A stretch of 64,000 nt of DNA from Ruminococcus sp. AF31-8BH (GCF_003460605.1 NZ_QTVN01000004.1:233383-297382); one strand, 5' to 3'. Shown: positions 37,054 through 47,010, counted from the stretch's first letter. Program-made: numbers and translations. The notes: generated by a model not told the origin, from the sequence alone.

Positions 37054-38334
37054 TTAACCCAGAAGCTTCTCTACACTTACAAGCTTCACGCAAAGCACGA
37101 ATACCTGTGCCGCTTTGCCCAGATCTTCCAGTGTAGGGAAGGACGGTGCAATACGGATATTAGAGTCTTTTGGATCTTTGCCATATGGGTAGGTTGCACC
37201 TGCACCAGTAAGAACTACGCCTGCTTCTTTTGCTTTTGCAACGATTGCTTTTGCGCAGCCGTCTAAGGAATCAAAGGAAATGAAGTATCCGCCGTGAGGC
37301 TTTGTCCACTCACCGATTCCAAGTCCGCCAAGCTCTTTGTCCAGAGTATCCAGTACAAGCTCAAATTTCGGGCGGAGAATGTCTGCATGTTTTCTCATGT
37401 GTGCATGAAGTCCCTCAAGATCCTTAAAGAATCTCACGTGACGAAGCTGATTCAGCTTGTCATGTCCGATTGTCTGAATCTGCATATAGTTGCGGAAATC
37501 ATCCAGGTTTGCCTTAGAAGCTGCAACAGCTGCGATACCGGAGCCTGGGAAGCTTACCTTGGAAGTGGAGGTGAATTTGTAAACAAGGTCCGGATTTCCG
37601 GCTTTCACACACTCACCGAGAATCTCAACAAGGAAATCCTGATTGTCATCATAAAGATGGTGGATGCTGTATGCATTATCCCAGTAAATACGGAAATCAG
37701 GTGCAGCTGGTTTCAGTCTTGCAAAACGCTCTACAGTTTCCTTGGAATAGGTATAGCCCTGCGGGTTGGAATATTTCGGTACGCACCAGATTCCTTTGAT
37801 TGCGTCATCTTCGCTTACCAGTTTCTCTACCATGTCCATATCCGGTCCCTCCGGAGTCATAGGTACGTTAATCATTTCAATTCCAAAGAACTCTGTAATC
37901 TTGAAATGACGATCATATCCTGGTACCGGACAGAGGAATTTCACCTTGTCAAGCTTGCACCACGGAGTATTTCCCATTACACCCTGAGTCATGGAACGTG
38001 CAATACTGTCGAACATAACATTCAGGCTTGAGTTTCCGTAAATGATAATGTGTTCCGGGTCTACCTCTGACATCTCTCCAAGAAGACGTTTTGCTTCCGG
38101 AATACCGTCGATTACACCATAGTTACGGCAATCAACTCCTGTTTCGCATTTCAGGTTAGAATCGCCCTTCAGAACATCCATCATTTCCATGGAAAGATCA
38201 AGCTGTGCATTACTTGGTTTTCCTCTTGACATGTCAAGCGCAAGTCCCTGTGCTTTGATCTCTTCAAACTCTTTGTCCAGCTCTTTTTTCAGTGCCAGAA
38301 GCTCATCATGATTCATTTCGGTATATTTTTTCAT
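37054..38334 (-). CDS. PLP-dependent aminotransferase, class I (aspartate aminotransferase Ic-like)
   Basis: 426 residues from ATG 38334 (AAAGGAGG upstream); an extended frame to 38391 is not supported. LALDMSRGKPSNAQLDLSME near the start and YSNPQGYTYSKETVERFARL, IYWDNAYSIHHLYDD with the PLP Asp, and the Schiff-base Lys in KFTSTSKVSFPGSGIAAVAA mark the subgroup Ic of aspartate aminotransferases, which differs from the 9166-10356 enzyme. Cytoplasmic. Monocistronic with its own promoter. Confidence 0.9.
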   Translation of the reverse strand: MKKYTEMNHDELLALKKELDKEFEEIKAQGLALDMSRGKPSNAQLDLSMEMMDVLKGDSNLKCETGVDCRNYGVIDGIPEAKRLLGEMSEVDPEHIIIYGNSSLNVMFDSIARSMTQGVMGNTPWCKLDKVKFLCPVPGYDRHFKITEFFGIEMINVPMTPEGPDMDMVEKLVSEDDAIKGIWCVPKYSNPQGYTYSKETVERFARLKPAAPDFRIYWDNAYSIHHLYDDNQDFLVEILGECVKAGNPDLVYKFTSTSKVSFPGSGIAAVAASKANLDDFRNYMQIQTIGHDKLNQLRHVRFFKDLEGLHAHMRKHADILRPKFELVLDTLDKELGGLGIGEWTKPHGGYFISFDSLDGCAKAIVAKAKEAGVVLTGAGATYPYGKDPKDSNIRIAPSFPTLEDLGKAAQVFVLCVKLVSVEKLLG

Positions 38335-38389
38335 AAATTCCTCCTTTGGCCAATGCCTGTTTGGTGTGTCCTCCTCGTATATCCTGTCC

Positions 38390-38419
38390 ATTTTAGTATG
38401 CTAAAGTGGCTGTTGTCAA
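38390..38419 (-). promoter_or_regulatory. Promoter of the aminotransferase gene
   Basis: TTGACA (38414-38419), 18 bases, TAAAAT (38390-38395), about 50 bases before the start codon. Confidence 0.7.
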
Positions 38420-38489
38420 GTGTTTTGACCGATTTTCATTACTTTCCCCATGTCTTCCCCAAAACCGCATATTTGCCATAACAGGCATG

Positions 38490-40040
38490 TTACTGGTTTC
38501 GGTACTGCTCCGGTGTAATTCCTTCCATTTTCTTGAATACACGGAAAAAATATTTTGCATTCTCATAACCCACAGCCTGCGCGATCTGGTAGGTCTTTTT
38601 ATCTGTTTTTTTCAGCATTTCCTTGGCATGGCTGATTCGCACCTGATTTACATAATCCACAAAGCTGGTTCCGGTACGTGCTTTAAATGCGGAGCTTAGG
38701 TAACTGCGGTTCAGGCGAAACAGGGAGGCCACAAATTCTTGGGTCAGATCTTTTTCATAATGAAAATCCACATAATTTTTTATGTTCTCCAAAATGTCTT
38801 TTTCTGAGTAGAAACCGACACTTTCAAAAGCCATGGACATATTTCTGAAAAAGCGCTGAAAATATTCCTCCAACTCTGAAAAGCTGAATATAAAATTCAG
38901 ATTCGTGATCAGATTCAGACTGGTGGCTGTGCTTTTGTGTATCTGCATATCTTTTGGAAGGGATTTTTTCAATGTCTCTGTAATTTCCAGACAGTAATCC
39001 TTGGCATCCTTTAAGCGGCATTTTTCATTCCTGGCAAAATAATGAAACAATTCCGGAAATACCGTTTCCATTTCATCTTTTTTTCCCGACTCAACCAGGA
39101 AAAGAAACAGTTCCAGCTTGGGCCACTCTAATACACAGCCATTTTCCTTATTTTCCGCATAAAATACATAATTGACTTTCTGTTCTAGGGTCATCTGGTT
39201 CATAGCCTCTGTAGTTTCCAGAAAGGCTTTGTGAAGCTCCCCAAGAGACTTGTGGACACCGCTGATTCCATAGAAAGGATGCCCACTGATGCTTTTGAAA
39301 AAATCATCCAGCATATTCTTTATATCCATAATCTCTCTTTGCAGTACACTTTTTTCTTTTGGAAAAGCAAGGAGCAAAAAACACATATTTTCTGTATGAT
39401 CTCTGGTAAACAAAACTGTCTGTACATCCAGATCCCGGGTTAAAAGAAATTCTGACAGTACCTTTTCATCCAGTTTTTCCTGCATAGTAACCGTCAGCAG
39501 CACATACTGGCTGCCATTTTGTATTTCTCTTGCTTTTTGTGAAGTGAGACCTGAAACATCCCTGTCTGTTCCAAACAATACATTTCTCATAATCTGTCTG
39601 TCATACTCGTATTTCAGCTTTTCCTTTTCCGCCTCATCCAAAGTTATTTTTTCCTGCAGTGTTTCCCTGCTCTGCAGCAGTTCCACTGCTTTATCCACTG
39701 CACTGCACAAAGCTTCCCTGCTGAATGGCTTCACAATATAATCCAGGGTCTTGGCGCGCAGGGCTTCCTTTGCGTAATCGAAGTCTTTGTAGCCACTAAT
39801 TACAATAATATATTTTTCCGGATACTGAGTGGAAAGGACCGGCAAAAGCTGGGTTCCATCCATGATTGGCATTTTCATATCCGTAATAACAAAATCAGGA
39901 TCCTTTTCTTCGATTTGCTCCAGCGCAGCTTTTCCGTTGGAAGCCTGTGCAACACATTGAATCCCCGGATAATTCTCCAGCTTTTTCAGAATTCCCCGTC
40001 GGATCAATGGCTCATCATCAATCACAACATATGTATACAT
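38490..40040 (-). CDS. Response regulator with C-terminal AraC-type DNA-binding domain (YesN family)
   Basis: 516 residues from ATG 40040 (GGAG 8 bases upstream). Receiver domain 1-120: YVVIDDEPLIRRGILKKLEN, phosphorylated Asp54 in DFVITDMKMPIMDG, SGYKDFDYAKEAL and the switch Lys in YIVKPFSREA. A helical linker of about 270 residues follows, then two HTH_AraC motifs near the C-terminus (YEKDLTQEFVASLFRLNRSY and TYQIAQAVGYENAKYFFRVF, closing GITPEQYRNQ). It is 20 bases downstream of the sensor kinase gene. Probably activates carbohydrate genes such as the neighbouring rhamnosidase; that is inference from context. Confidence 0.94.
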   Translation of the reverse strand: MYTYVVIDDEPLIRRGILKKLENYPGIQCVAQASNGKAALEQIEEKDPDFVITDMKMPIMDGTQLLPVLSTQYPEKYIIVISGYKDFDYAKEALRAKTLDYIVKPFSREALCSAVDKAVELLQSRETLQEKITLDEAEKEKLKYEYDRQIMRNVLFGTDRDVSGLTSQKAREIQNGSQYVLLTVTMQEKLDEKVLSEFLLTRDLDVQTVLFTRDHTENMCFLLLAFPKEKSVLQREIMDIKNMLDDFFKSISGHPFYGISGVHKSLGELHKAFLETTEAMNQMTLEQKVNYVFYAENKENGCVLEWPKLELFLFLVESGKKDEMETVFPELFHYFARNEKCRLKDAKDYCLEITETLKKSLPKDMQIHKSTATSLNLITNLNFIFSFSELEEYFQRFFRNMSMAFESVGFYSEKDILENIKNYVDFHYEKDLTQEFVASLFRLNRSYLSSAFKARTGTSFVDYVNQVRISHAKEMLKKTDKKTYQIAQAVGYENAKYFFRVFKKMEGITPEQYRNQ

Positions 40041-40060
40041 ATCACCCACTCCATTCCCTT

Positions 40061-41821
40061 TTACGCTTCCTCTTTTGTTTCTTCTGCTAGCTCCGGAATC
40101 TTAATCTGTACAGTTGTGCCACATCCCTGCTCACTCTTAACAGAAAGACCATAGTCTTCTCCATAATATAGCCTGATACGGGCATTGATGTTCTTAAGGC
40201 CAATGCTTTCATTGGCATGCTGGCTTAGTTCCCCGAATTTCGGCTTCTCTTCCAGAAGCTTCTGAAGCTGTTCCAGAGTCTCTGACGCCATTCCTACACC
40301 ATCATCTTTCACTGTAAAATATATAATTTTGTTTTCCTTCCTAGCAGATAAATAAATAGAACTTCCTGCATTACAATGAAGCAGACCATGATACAGGGCA
40401 TTCTCCACCAGAGGCTGAAGAATCAGCTTCAGAATACGGCAAGAGTACAATTCTTCCGGTACATCCATCTCAAAGCGAAATCCATTGTCAAAGCGGATCT
40501 GCTGAATGGCAACAAAATTCTTCACATGAGCCAATTCTTTCTCCAATGTCACCAGCGCCCCTTTGGTTTTGATGCTATAACGGAACATATCTCCAAGAGC
40601 CAGTGCCATAACGGAAATGTCTTCTGCTCCTTCAATCTCTGCCAGACTGTTGATTGCTTCCAGAGTATTATAAAGGAAGTGGGCATTGATCTGAGATTCC
40701 AGTGCTTTCATCTGGGTGTCCATCAGGATCATTTTGTTTTCGTACTCGGATTTAATGTAGTGATTGTTTTCCTCCAGCATGGTCTGATATTGATTGTACA
40801 AGGTTCCGATCTCATCTGTACGATTCATATAAGGAGACTCCACAGCTCTGTTCTTTTCCCTAGGATGGGCCATAATATGGCTCAGTACCGTAATTGGTTC
40901 TGTGAGATATCTGGCAAGAAAATAAGCCAGCACAATAAACAAAATCAAAAATACCACCAGCGCAAAAAGCATTAAGGACAAGGTCACCCTGAAATCAGCA
41001 GCCAGCCCTGCTTTGTCAAAAACTGCGGTCAAAGTCACACCCTCTCCTGCGATTTCCTGATTGTATTCTATTTTGTGACTTTCCTTATTAGTTTCAGATG
41101 AATTCTCCCAGTCAAAAGGATTGCTTTTATACAGAATTTCGTTCTCCCGTTTAATCACGAATTCCGTTGCTTCCGGCAGTACATTTACCGTATCCAGAGA
41201 AAAAATTTCCTGAGAACAGTTGATGTAGAGAACGCCCAGGAAATCTCTGGAATACACATCATACACGCACATAGAAAAAGAAATGGAGGGAGTGTCATTC
41301 AGCAGATAATCCCGTTCCTTCACTCCGTCTACATAAATTTTACCCTCCAGCTCCAGCGTCTTTTCATACCAGTCTTCTCCCGCCGGATCATAATCACTCC
41401 TTACATCCACACCATTTCCATAACCTTGTCCCAACACTACCTTCGATGGCGTAAAGATAAAGATTCCATTGATATTTTCTGTAGAAAAAACAAAATTCTG
41501 AAAAATGTATTTCATTTTTTTGTTGGCTTCATAAATATCCTGGTCACTGTGTTCAGAATTCGGATCTGCAAATTTCCCAAGCTCCTGTAAAATAGTTTCT
41601 TCATTGGGCGAAGTATATTGTACCAGTTCCAGAATATGCTGCATACTGCCAAAAACAGAATCCGTCTCTTTCACAGCCTGCTCCATAATTTTGGAAGATG
41701 TCTCTGTAATCTGTGAATTGGATAAATTGATATAGTGGTTATATGCAATATAGGAAAAAAGAAACAGCGGCACCACTGCCAGTGCGGAAAAGATAAGAAA
41801 AAAGCGATATTTCAATTTCAT
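40061..41821 (-). CDS. Sensor histidine kinase, YesM family
   Basis: 586 residues. Two membrane helices (about 8-25 and 282-308) enclose an extracellular dCache-like sensor domain. A HAMP segment precedes the His_kinase domain with phospho-acceptor His381 in QINAHFLYNTLEAINSLAEI, and the HATPase has LQPLVENALYHGL, VKDDGVGM and SIGLKNINARIRLYYG. This class usually senses sugars directly or through a partner binding protein. Divergent from the binding-protein gene at 41942 (120-base shared control region); the response regulator follows. Confidence 0.94.
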   Translation of the reverse strand: MKLKYRFFLIFSALAVVPLFLFSYIAYNHYINLSNSQITETSSKIMEQAVKETDSVFGSMQHILELVQYTSPNEETILQELGKFADPNSEHSDQDIYEANKKMKYIFQNFVFSTENINGIFIFTPSKVVLGQGYGNGVDVRSDYDPAGEDWYEKTLELEGKIYVDGVKERDYLLNDTPSISFSMCVYDVYSRDFLGVLYINCSQEIFSLDTVNVLPEATEFVIKRENEILYKSNPFDWENSSETNKESHKIEYNQEIAGEGVTLTAVFDKAGLAADFRVTLSLMLFALVVFLILFIVLAYFLARYLTEPITVLSHIMAHPREKNRAVESPYMNRTDEIGTLYNQYQTMLEENNHYIKSEYENKMILMDTQMKALESQINAHFLYNTLEAINSLAEIEGAEDISVMALALGDMFRYSIKTKGALVTLEKELAHVKNFVAIQQIRFDNGFRFEMDVPEELYSCRILKLILQPLVENALYHGLLHCNAGSSIYLSARKENKIIYFTVKDDGVGMASETLEQLQKLLEEKPKFGELSQHANESIGLKNINARIRLYYGEDYGLSVKSEQGCGTTVQIKIPELAEETKEEA

Positions 41822-41853
41822 ATGGAAATCCTCTTTTCGTTTCGAAGCTGTAG

Positions 41854-41882
41854 TTTACAAATTTTCAGACACTATTTATACT
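41854..41882 (+). promoter_or_regulatory. Promoter of the sugar-binding protein gene
   Basis: TTTACA (41854-41859), 17 bases, TATACT (41877-41882), about 60 bases before the start codon, in the 120-base divergent region shared with the sensor kinase. Confidence 0.6.
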
Positions 41883-41941
41883 GTAAGATATGGGAACATC
41901 ATACCATGTCTTCATCAAATTTGGTAGTGAAAGGATGCAAT

Positions 41942-43189
41942 ATGAAAAAAATCACTAATTATATTCTCAGCGTTCTTCTCTCGGGCAGCCTGCTTTCAGC
42001 TTCCTTGTTTTATACTGCGCAAACCACCAGTGCTGCTTCTGATAAAACTACAAAAGAAAAAACAAAAATCACCTTTATGGCAAGCGGAACCGGAAACTAT
42101 GCGGATGTAAGAAAACAGTCTCTGGAGGCTCAGCTTCTGGATGATTTTCCAGACATTGAGATTATTGTGGAGGCTTACCCGGAAGAGCAGTACTACAGCA
42201 TTTTAAACACACGACTAAGTATGGGAGAAGGTCCGGATTTCTTCAATATACAGCCCAACTGGGCAGGCCCCAATGCAGTTCAGAAGCTAGCTCCTGCCGG
42301 ATATCTGGAGCCATTGGATGACCTGGCGGTTATTCAGAATGCAGACGAAGCTGATACGGAATCTGTTACATGGAATGGACATACCTACTCTCTTAATCGT
42401 TTTTCCATGATTCTATGCACTTATTATAATAAGAGTATTTTTGAAAAGCTCGGGCTTTCCATTCCTCAAAACTGGGCAGAATTTCTGAATATGTGTGAAA
42501 AGCTGAAAAATGCCGGAATTACACCTGTTATTTCTGGAAATAAAGATTCCTATGCTCTCCAATTCGGGCTTTATCAGATTGCAGCAAATCAGGTCTATTC
42601 GGAAAACCCGGACTTTAATACCCAGCTTGCTGACGGAACAGCTTCCTTTTCAGACCCTGGCACCTGGGATAAGGTCATTGACCAGTATCTCCTTCTTTAT
42701 AAAAATAATTACGTGGAGGCTCATTCCCTTACAATGAGTTCTGCTGAAGCAATTAGGCGTTTTTGTAATGGAGAAGCTGCAATGCTTTTCAGCGGCAATT
42801 TTAATTACTCTACTTTATTAAACGCCTTAGGAGAAAACCTGGGAGCCTTTCCTCTTCCAGCCAACGATCAGGATCAGCCCCTTTGCACTGTTGTCTCCAA
42901 AGGCGGCGGAACTGCCATTTATTCAGGAAGTCAGCACATTGAATTATGTAAAAAAATCTTCGAAAAGCTTTATGAACCTACAAATGACACGCTTTCCAGT
43001 GAAGATGAAATCTGGAAGGTTTTCCATGACCTGAAAGAGAAAGGACATTTCACTATAAACTGTAATCAGGGCTGGAAGGGCGATGTGGAATGGGCTTTGG
43101 AGGACGGCGTTTCCAGAAAAATTGGCGGAGCTGCAATTTCTGTGAACTATATCACTTCCATGATGCAAACAGCTTATGAAAATGGATAA
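41942..43189 (+). CDS. Extracellular solute-binding protein family 1 (carbohydrate type), without linked permeases
   Basis: 415 residues from ATG 41942 (AAAGGA 6 bases upstream). Longer frames upstream run through the divergent promoter and are rejected. Sec signal MKKITNYILSVLLSGSLLSA ending near TTSAASD, no lipobox Cys. The mature fold is typical: TKITFMASGTGNYADVRKQS, FPDIEIIVEAYPEEQYYSIL, GEGPDFFNIQPNWAG, YNKSIFEKLGLSIPQNWAEF, GEAAMLFSGNFNYS. No ABC permease or ATPase is adjacent. With the divergent YesM/YesN pair it resembles three-component systems (AraP/AraS/AraT of Geobacillus) where a binding protein presents the sugar to the kinase; alternatively it feeds a transporter elsewhere. 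Confidence 0.88.
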   Translation: MKKITNYILSVLLSGSLLSASLFYTAQTTSAASDKTTKEKTKITFMASGTGNYADVRKQSLEAQLLDDFPDIEIIVEAYPEEQYYSILNTRLSMGEGPDFFNIQPNWAGPNAVQKLAPAGYLEPLDDLAVIQNADEADTESVTWNGHTYSLNRFSMILCTYYNKSIFEKLGLSIPQNWAEFLNMCEKLKNAGITPVISGNKDSYALQFGLYQIAANQVYSENPDFNTQLADGTASFSDPGTWDKVIDQYLLLYKNNYVEAHSLTMSSAEAIRRFCNGEAAMLFSGNFNYSTLLNALGENLGAFPLPANDQDQPLCTVVSKGGGTAIYSGSQHIELCKKIFEKLYEPTNDTLSSEDEIWKVFHDLKEKGHFTINCNQGWKGDVEWALEDGVSRKIGGAAISVNYITSMMQTAYENG

Positions 43190-43232
43190 AGATAAGAACC
43201 TAAAAATTGTATACCAAATAAAAATCAAAAAG

Positions 43233-43283
43233 AGACCCTTCGTTTATTATAATAAAATCATCAAATAAATAAACGGAGGGTCT
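43233..43283 (+). promoter_or_regulatory. Long hairpin that covers the ribosome site of the rhamnosidase gene
   Basis: Arms AGACCCTTCGTTTATT (43233-43248) and AATAAACGGAGGGTCT (43268-43283) are complementary over 16 positions with a single G-U pair; the loop is 19 bases. GGAGG (43275-43279) lies in the right arm and the ATG is 3 bases beyond. A TATAAT at 43248-43253 within the left part may be the -10 of a promoter with no clear -35, in which case the palindrome would act as DNA operator rather than as RNA. Confidence 0.7.
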
Positions 43284-43285
43284 TT

Positions 43286-46200
43286 ATGAAAAAAAGGAAT
43301 ATTGTTCAAAAAGGCGTAACATTTGCTCTGACCGCAGCAATGGCTGGAAGCAGCTTTGTTTCTGCATTTCCAGTATTAGCTGCAGAGGATGATTCCAAGA
43401 GCATTGTAGCACTGACTACAGACGGTCTCACCAATCCACTTGGTGTAGACACCCTGACACCTGTTTTCACCTGGCAAATGGAATCCGGCAAAACCGGCGC
43501 AAGCCAGAGTGCTTACCAGATCACGGTAATGGATATGGGCGGAAATACTGTGTGGGACAGCGGTGTGGTAGAAAGCGGCGAATCCACTAATATTAAATAT
43601 AATGGAGAAGAACTTCAGCCCAAAACTGAATACCAGTGGAAGGTTGCTGTTACTGATGAGGACGGCAGCACATGGGAATCTGATGTAAATACATTCGAAA
43701 CCTCTTTCCTTGATACTACCTATGATTCCTGGGGTGATGCGAAATGGATTGGCTCTTCCAAAAAGAATCTGGATGCAGCTGCTGCAAATCTCTTTGACAT
43801 GCACGTAAACGTGACCATTCCTGAAGGAAGTACAAAAGCCTCTGTGATCTTAGGCGCAAACGATTTCCGCCTTCAGAATAAGGCAATGAACGTCTGGAAT
43901 AAGGAAAATGAGAATTATTTCCGCTACGAGATTGACATCTCAGACCCGGAAAATCCAAAATTAAACATTTATGTAGTTGGTATGCCGGCTGCTGTCAACG
44001 AGCTGGATGAAAATGGCGAACCTGTCATGGTAGAAAGCTGGGGTGGACTTAAGCCTTCCATTATCAGCCAGGAGGAAGAAAATGCAGCAGATGAACCAGA
44101 TGCTGTCGTAAATATCCCGGCAGAGGTATTCGAAGGAAAATCTTTAAACGATCCGATTTCCTTACGTCTGTGGACTAACCAGTGCAACCAGGTAAGTGCT
44201 TCCATGAACGATGTGGATGTAGATGCAGGACGCCAGCTGAATCCCCTTGGCGGTGATCACAACTCCAATACCTTCCCTAACCTGAATTCCATCGGTTTCG
44301 CTGTAAACGCAGGCGAGACAGCTTATTACAATGGGCTTGCAATTGATATGTTCGGCGACAATGATGATAATGTTGTTCTATTTGATAAGACAACAGGTGC
44401 AACCTACAGCATTTTCGAAGGTCTTGACGATGTAACTGTAGACTCTTCTGAAGATAAAATTACAGTAGAAGGCGGCGAAAACGGTACTCTGGTTTACGCA
44501 GATCCTTCTGATGGCGCATCCCCAATGGTAAGAACTCAGTTCTCTACCAATGACAAAGAAGTAGCAAGTGCACGAATGTATGTAAGTGCACAGGGTACTT
44601 ATGAAATGTTTATCAATGGTGACAAGGTAGGCAACGGTCTCTTTAATCCGGGAAATGAAGAGTATTCTACCTATATGCCATATCAGGTTTATGATGTAAC
44701 CGATCTGCTTCAGACTGGTGACAACGCAATCGGCGTTCAGATGGGTCAGGGCTGGTGGAGCGGCGAGCTGAACTATACTACCGGTGACTACAACTACTAT
44801 GGACCATATCAGGCAGTTATGGCCCGTATGGATATCACTTATACAGATGGAACTACAGATACCATCGTAACAAACGAGGATGACTGGACTGTTTCCACAG
44901 AAGGTCCTGTAAAATCAGAATCCCATTACAATGGTGAAAGATATGATGAACAAACTGCTGAGAAATATGAAGGCTGGACAACTGCTGACTACACAGAATC
45001 TGAGGACTGGGAAAAACCGGTTATACATGAGCCAAGAATGAATGACTTTAGCTTCGTAGTCCGCTACGACGAAGAAGCCTCTGTTGTAAAAGAACTGGAT
45101 GTAAAAGAGGCCCTTGGAGAATCCAAGGAAGGCTCCGGATCTTACATCTATGATATGGGTGAGAATGTAATCGGTGTTCCGCATATCACCATCCCTGCTG
45201 ACTATGTAGATCCAGGCAGCACAGTTACTGTTCGTTATGCAGAAATTCTTTATCCGGACCTTCCGGAGTATCAGGAAGACGGACTTGTAGGAACCATGAT
45301 GGTAGAAAACCTTCGTGCGGCTCTTTGTACAGATTTCTTTATTGCCGGTGAAGGTGATCAGGAATTTGAGCCTCATTTCACCTTCCATGGCTACCGCTAC
45401 ATTGAGATCAGCGGATTGAAGAAGGAACTTCCTGCTGAAAACATTAAGACAGAAGTAATCTCTTCTGTAAACATGACAGCTACCTACGACAGCTCCAATG
45501 AGAATGTAAACCGTCTGTTTAAAAACGTACAGAACTCCCAGACAAGCAACTTCCTTTCCCTGCCAACTGACTGCCCGCAGAGAAATGAACGTCTTGGATG
45601 GACTGGTGATGCACAGGTATTCTCCATGGCAGCATCTTACAACACAGATGTTTACAATTTCTACAGAAACTGGCTGAAATCTCTGCGTGCAGTTCAGCGT
45701 AAGGATGGTTCCCTTCCGGTATATGCTCCTACAGCTGAGCCTCAGGAAGATGAATTTGGCGGACGCGGATTCTCCGGTGTTTCCTGGGATGCAGCCCTTA
45801 CCGTGATTCCTTATAACATGTACATGCAGACCGGCAACCCGATCATCATCGAAGATAACTTAGACGCTATCGATCACTATCTTGACTATCTTGACAGCTA
45901 TGATATGAGCGAAGAGTTTACGCACCTTACCAGCAGAACCGGTATCCTTGCAGACTGGCTGTCTGTTGACTCCACCGATGCAGGCCTTATCAACAACGCC
46001 GTTTATGTATACCTGATCGGTCTTGCAAGAGACATGGCAGAGGTTGTTGGAAACACAGAGCTTCATGACAAATATGCAGCTCAGTACAATCTTGCAAAAG
46101 AAGAGTGGAACGCTTGCTACGTAGAGGCAGATACCTGCAGACTTTATACCAAGACAACTACTGACGCTGACGGCAACCAGCTTGATGAGCCGGAAATTAC

Positions 46201-46912
46201 ATATTATGACACAGAAGCAGCTTATGCTACCCCTCTCCGTTATGGTGTATTCAACGAAGAAAACGAAGCAAAAGCAGTTGAAAACTATGTAGAAACTGTA
46301 AAAGCAGCAAACTACACTATTACATCCGGATTCTCCGGAACCCCGAACCTTGTTCCTGTACTGACCAAATATGGTTATGTCGATGATGCTTACAAGCTGT
46401 TCGAGCAGACAGATTACGCATCCTGGCTGTATCCGGTAACTCAGGGTGCAACCTCCATCTGGGAGCGTTGGAATTCCTACACTGTAGAGGGCGGCTTCAA
46501 TGGAAACAACTCCATGAACTCCTTCAACCACTTCTCTCTTGGTGCAATCTCTGAGTGGATGATGTCCTATCAGCTTGGTATTACAAGAGAGGATGGACAG
46601 GCTGGTTATAAGAGCTTTGTATTACAGCCTACAGTTGGCGGTACCTTCACATATGCAAACGGATCTTATGAGTCCAACTATGGAACCATCGAAAGTGGAT
46701 GGACCGCAAAGGACGGTGCTATGGAAACCTATACAGCTACTGTTCCTGCAAACACAACTGCTACCCTTTATCTTCCAATCTCTGAAGAGCAGGCAAAGGC
46801 CACAACCGCTCCGGAAGGTGCAGCATTCGTAGAAATGACAGAACACAACGGAACCATCTGTGCAGTTTACACACTGGAGTCCGGAAGCTATGCGTTCACA
46901 ATTGGTGCATAA
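43286..46912 (+). CDS. Secreted alpha-L-rhamnosidase, GH78
   Basis: 1208 residues. Sec signal 1-33 (ending PVLAAEDD), no sortase or lipobox anchor, so probably released. Order: N-terminal Fn3-like domain (about 40-135; LTTDGLTNPLGVDTLTPVFT), a large insert with a lectin/concanavalin-like look (about 145-390), rhamnosidase N domain (about 410-545; QMGQGWWSGELNY), Bac_rhamnosid (about 545-740), then the (alpha/alpha)6 catalytic domain with TDCPQRNERLGWTGDAQVFS near 757-776 carrying the conserved acidic residues, GVSWDAALTVIPYNMYMQTG, and GATSIWERWNSYTVEGGF near 1053-1070; C-terminal beta domain to 1208. Releases terminal alpha-L-rhamnose from plant glycans or flavonoid glycosides outside the cell. 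Likely under YesMN control. Confidence 0.95.
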   Translation: MKKRNIVQKGVTFALTAAMAGSSFVSAFPVLAAEDDSKSIVALTTDGLTNPLGVDTLTPVFTWQMESGKTGASQSAYQITVMDMGGNTVWDSGVVESGESTNIKYNGEELQPKTEYQWKVAVTDEDGSTWESDVNTFETSFLDTTYDSWGDAKWIGSSKKNLDAAAANLFDMHVNVTIPEGSTKASVILGANDFRLQNKAMNVWNKENENYFRYEIDISDPENPKLNIYVVGMPAAVNELDENGEPVMVESWGGLKPSIISQEEENAADEPDAVVNIPAEVFEGKSLNDPISLRLWTNQCNQVSASMNDVDVDAGRQLNPLGGDHNSNTFPNLNSIGFAVNAGETAYYNGLAIDMFGDNDDNVVLFDKTTGATYSIFEGLDDVTVDSSEDKITVEGGENGTLVYADPSDGASPMVRTQFSTNDKEVASARMYVSAQGTYEMFINGDKVGNGLFNPGNEEYSTYMPYQVYDVTDLLQTGDNAIGVQMGQGWWSGELNYTTGDYNYYGPYQAVMARMDITYTDGTTDTIVTNEDDWTVSTEGPVKSESHYNGERYDEQTAEKYEGWTTADYTESEDWEKPVIHEPRMNDFSFVVRYDEEASVVKELDVKEALGESKEGSGSYIYDMGENVIGVPHITIPADYVDPGSTVTVRYAEILYPDLPEYQEDGLVGTMMVENLRAALCTDFFIAGEGDQEFEPHFTFHGYRYIEISGLKKELPAENIKTEVISSVNMTATYDSSNENVNRLFKNVQNSQTSNFLSLPTDCPQRNERLGWTGDAQVFSMAASYNTDVYNFYRNWLKSLRAVQRKDGSLPVYAPTAEPQEDEFGGRGFSGVSWDAALTVIPYNMYMQTGNPIIIEDNLDAIDHYLDYLDSYDMSEEFTHLTSRTGILADWLSVDSTDAGLINNAVYVYLIGLARDMAEVVGNTELHDKYAAQYNLAKEEWNACYVEADTCRLYTKTTTDADGNQLDEPEITYYDTEAAYATPLRYGVFNEENEAKAVENYVETVKAANYTITSGFSGTPNLVPVLTKYGYVDDAYKLFEQTDYASWLYPVTQGATSIWERWNSYTVEGGFNGNNSMNSFNHFSLGAISEWMMSYQLGITREDGQAGYKSFVLQPTVGGTFTYANGSYESNYGTIESGWTAKDGAMETYTATVPANTTATLYLPISEEQAKATTAPEGAAFVEMTEHNGTICAVYTLESGSYAFTIGA

Positions 46913-46957
46913 CAGCTATACGAAACAACTAACAGGCTGACAGCCTGAAATAACATG

Positions 46958-47010
46958 ATCCCGCAGAGAGCATGAACAAAAATCATGGGCTTCTGCGGGA
47001 TATTTATTAT
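46958..47010 (+). terminator. Terminator after the rhamnosidase gene
   Basis: ATCCCGCAGA (46958-46967) pairs with TCTGCGGGAT (46992-47001), followed by ATTTATTAT. The U-tract is imperfect. A small hairpin CAGGCT/AGCCTG (46933-46947) precedes it. Confidence 0.65.
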
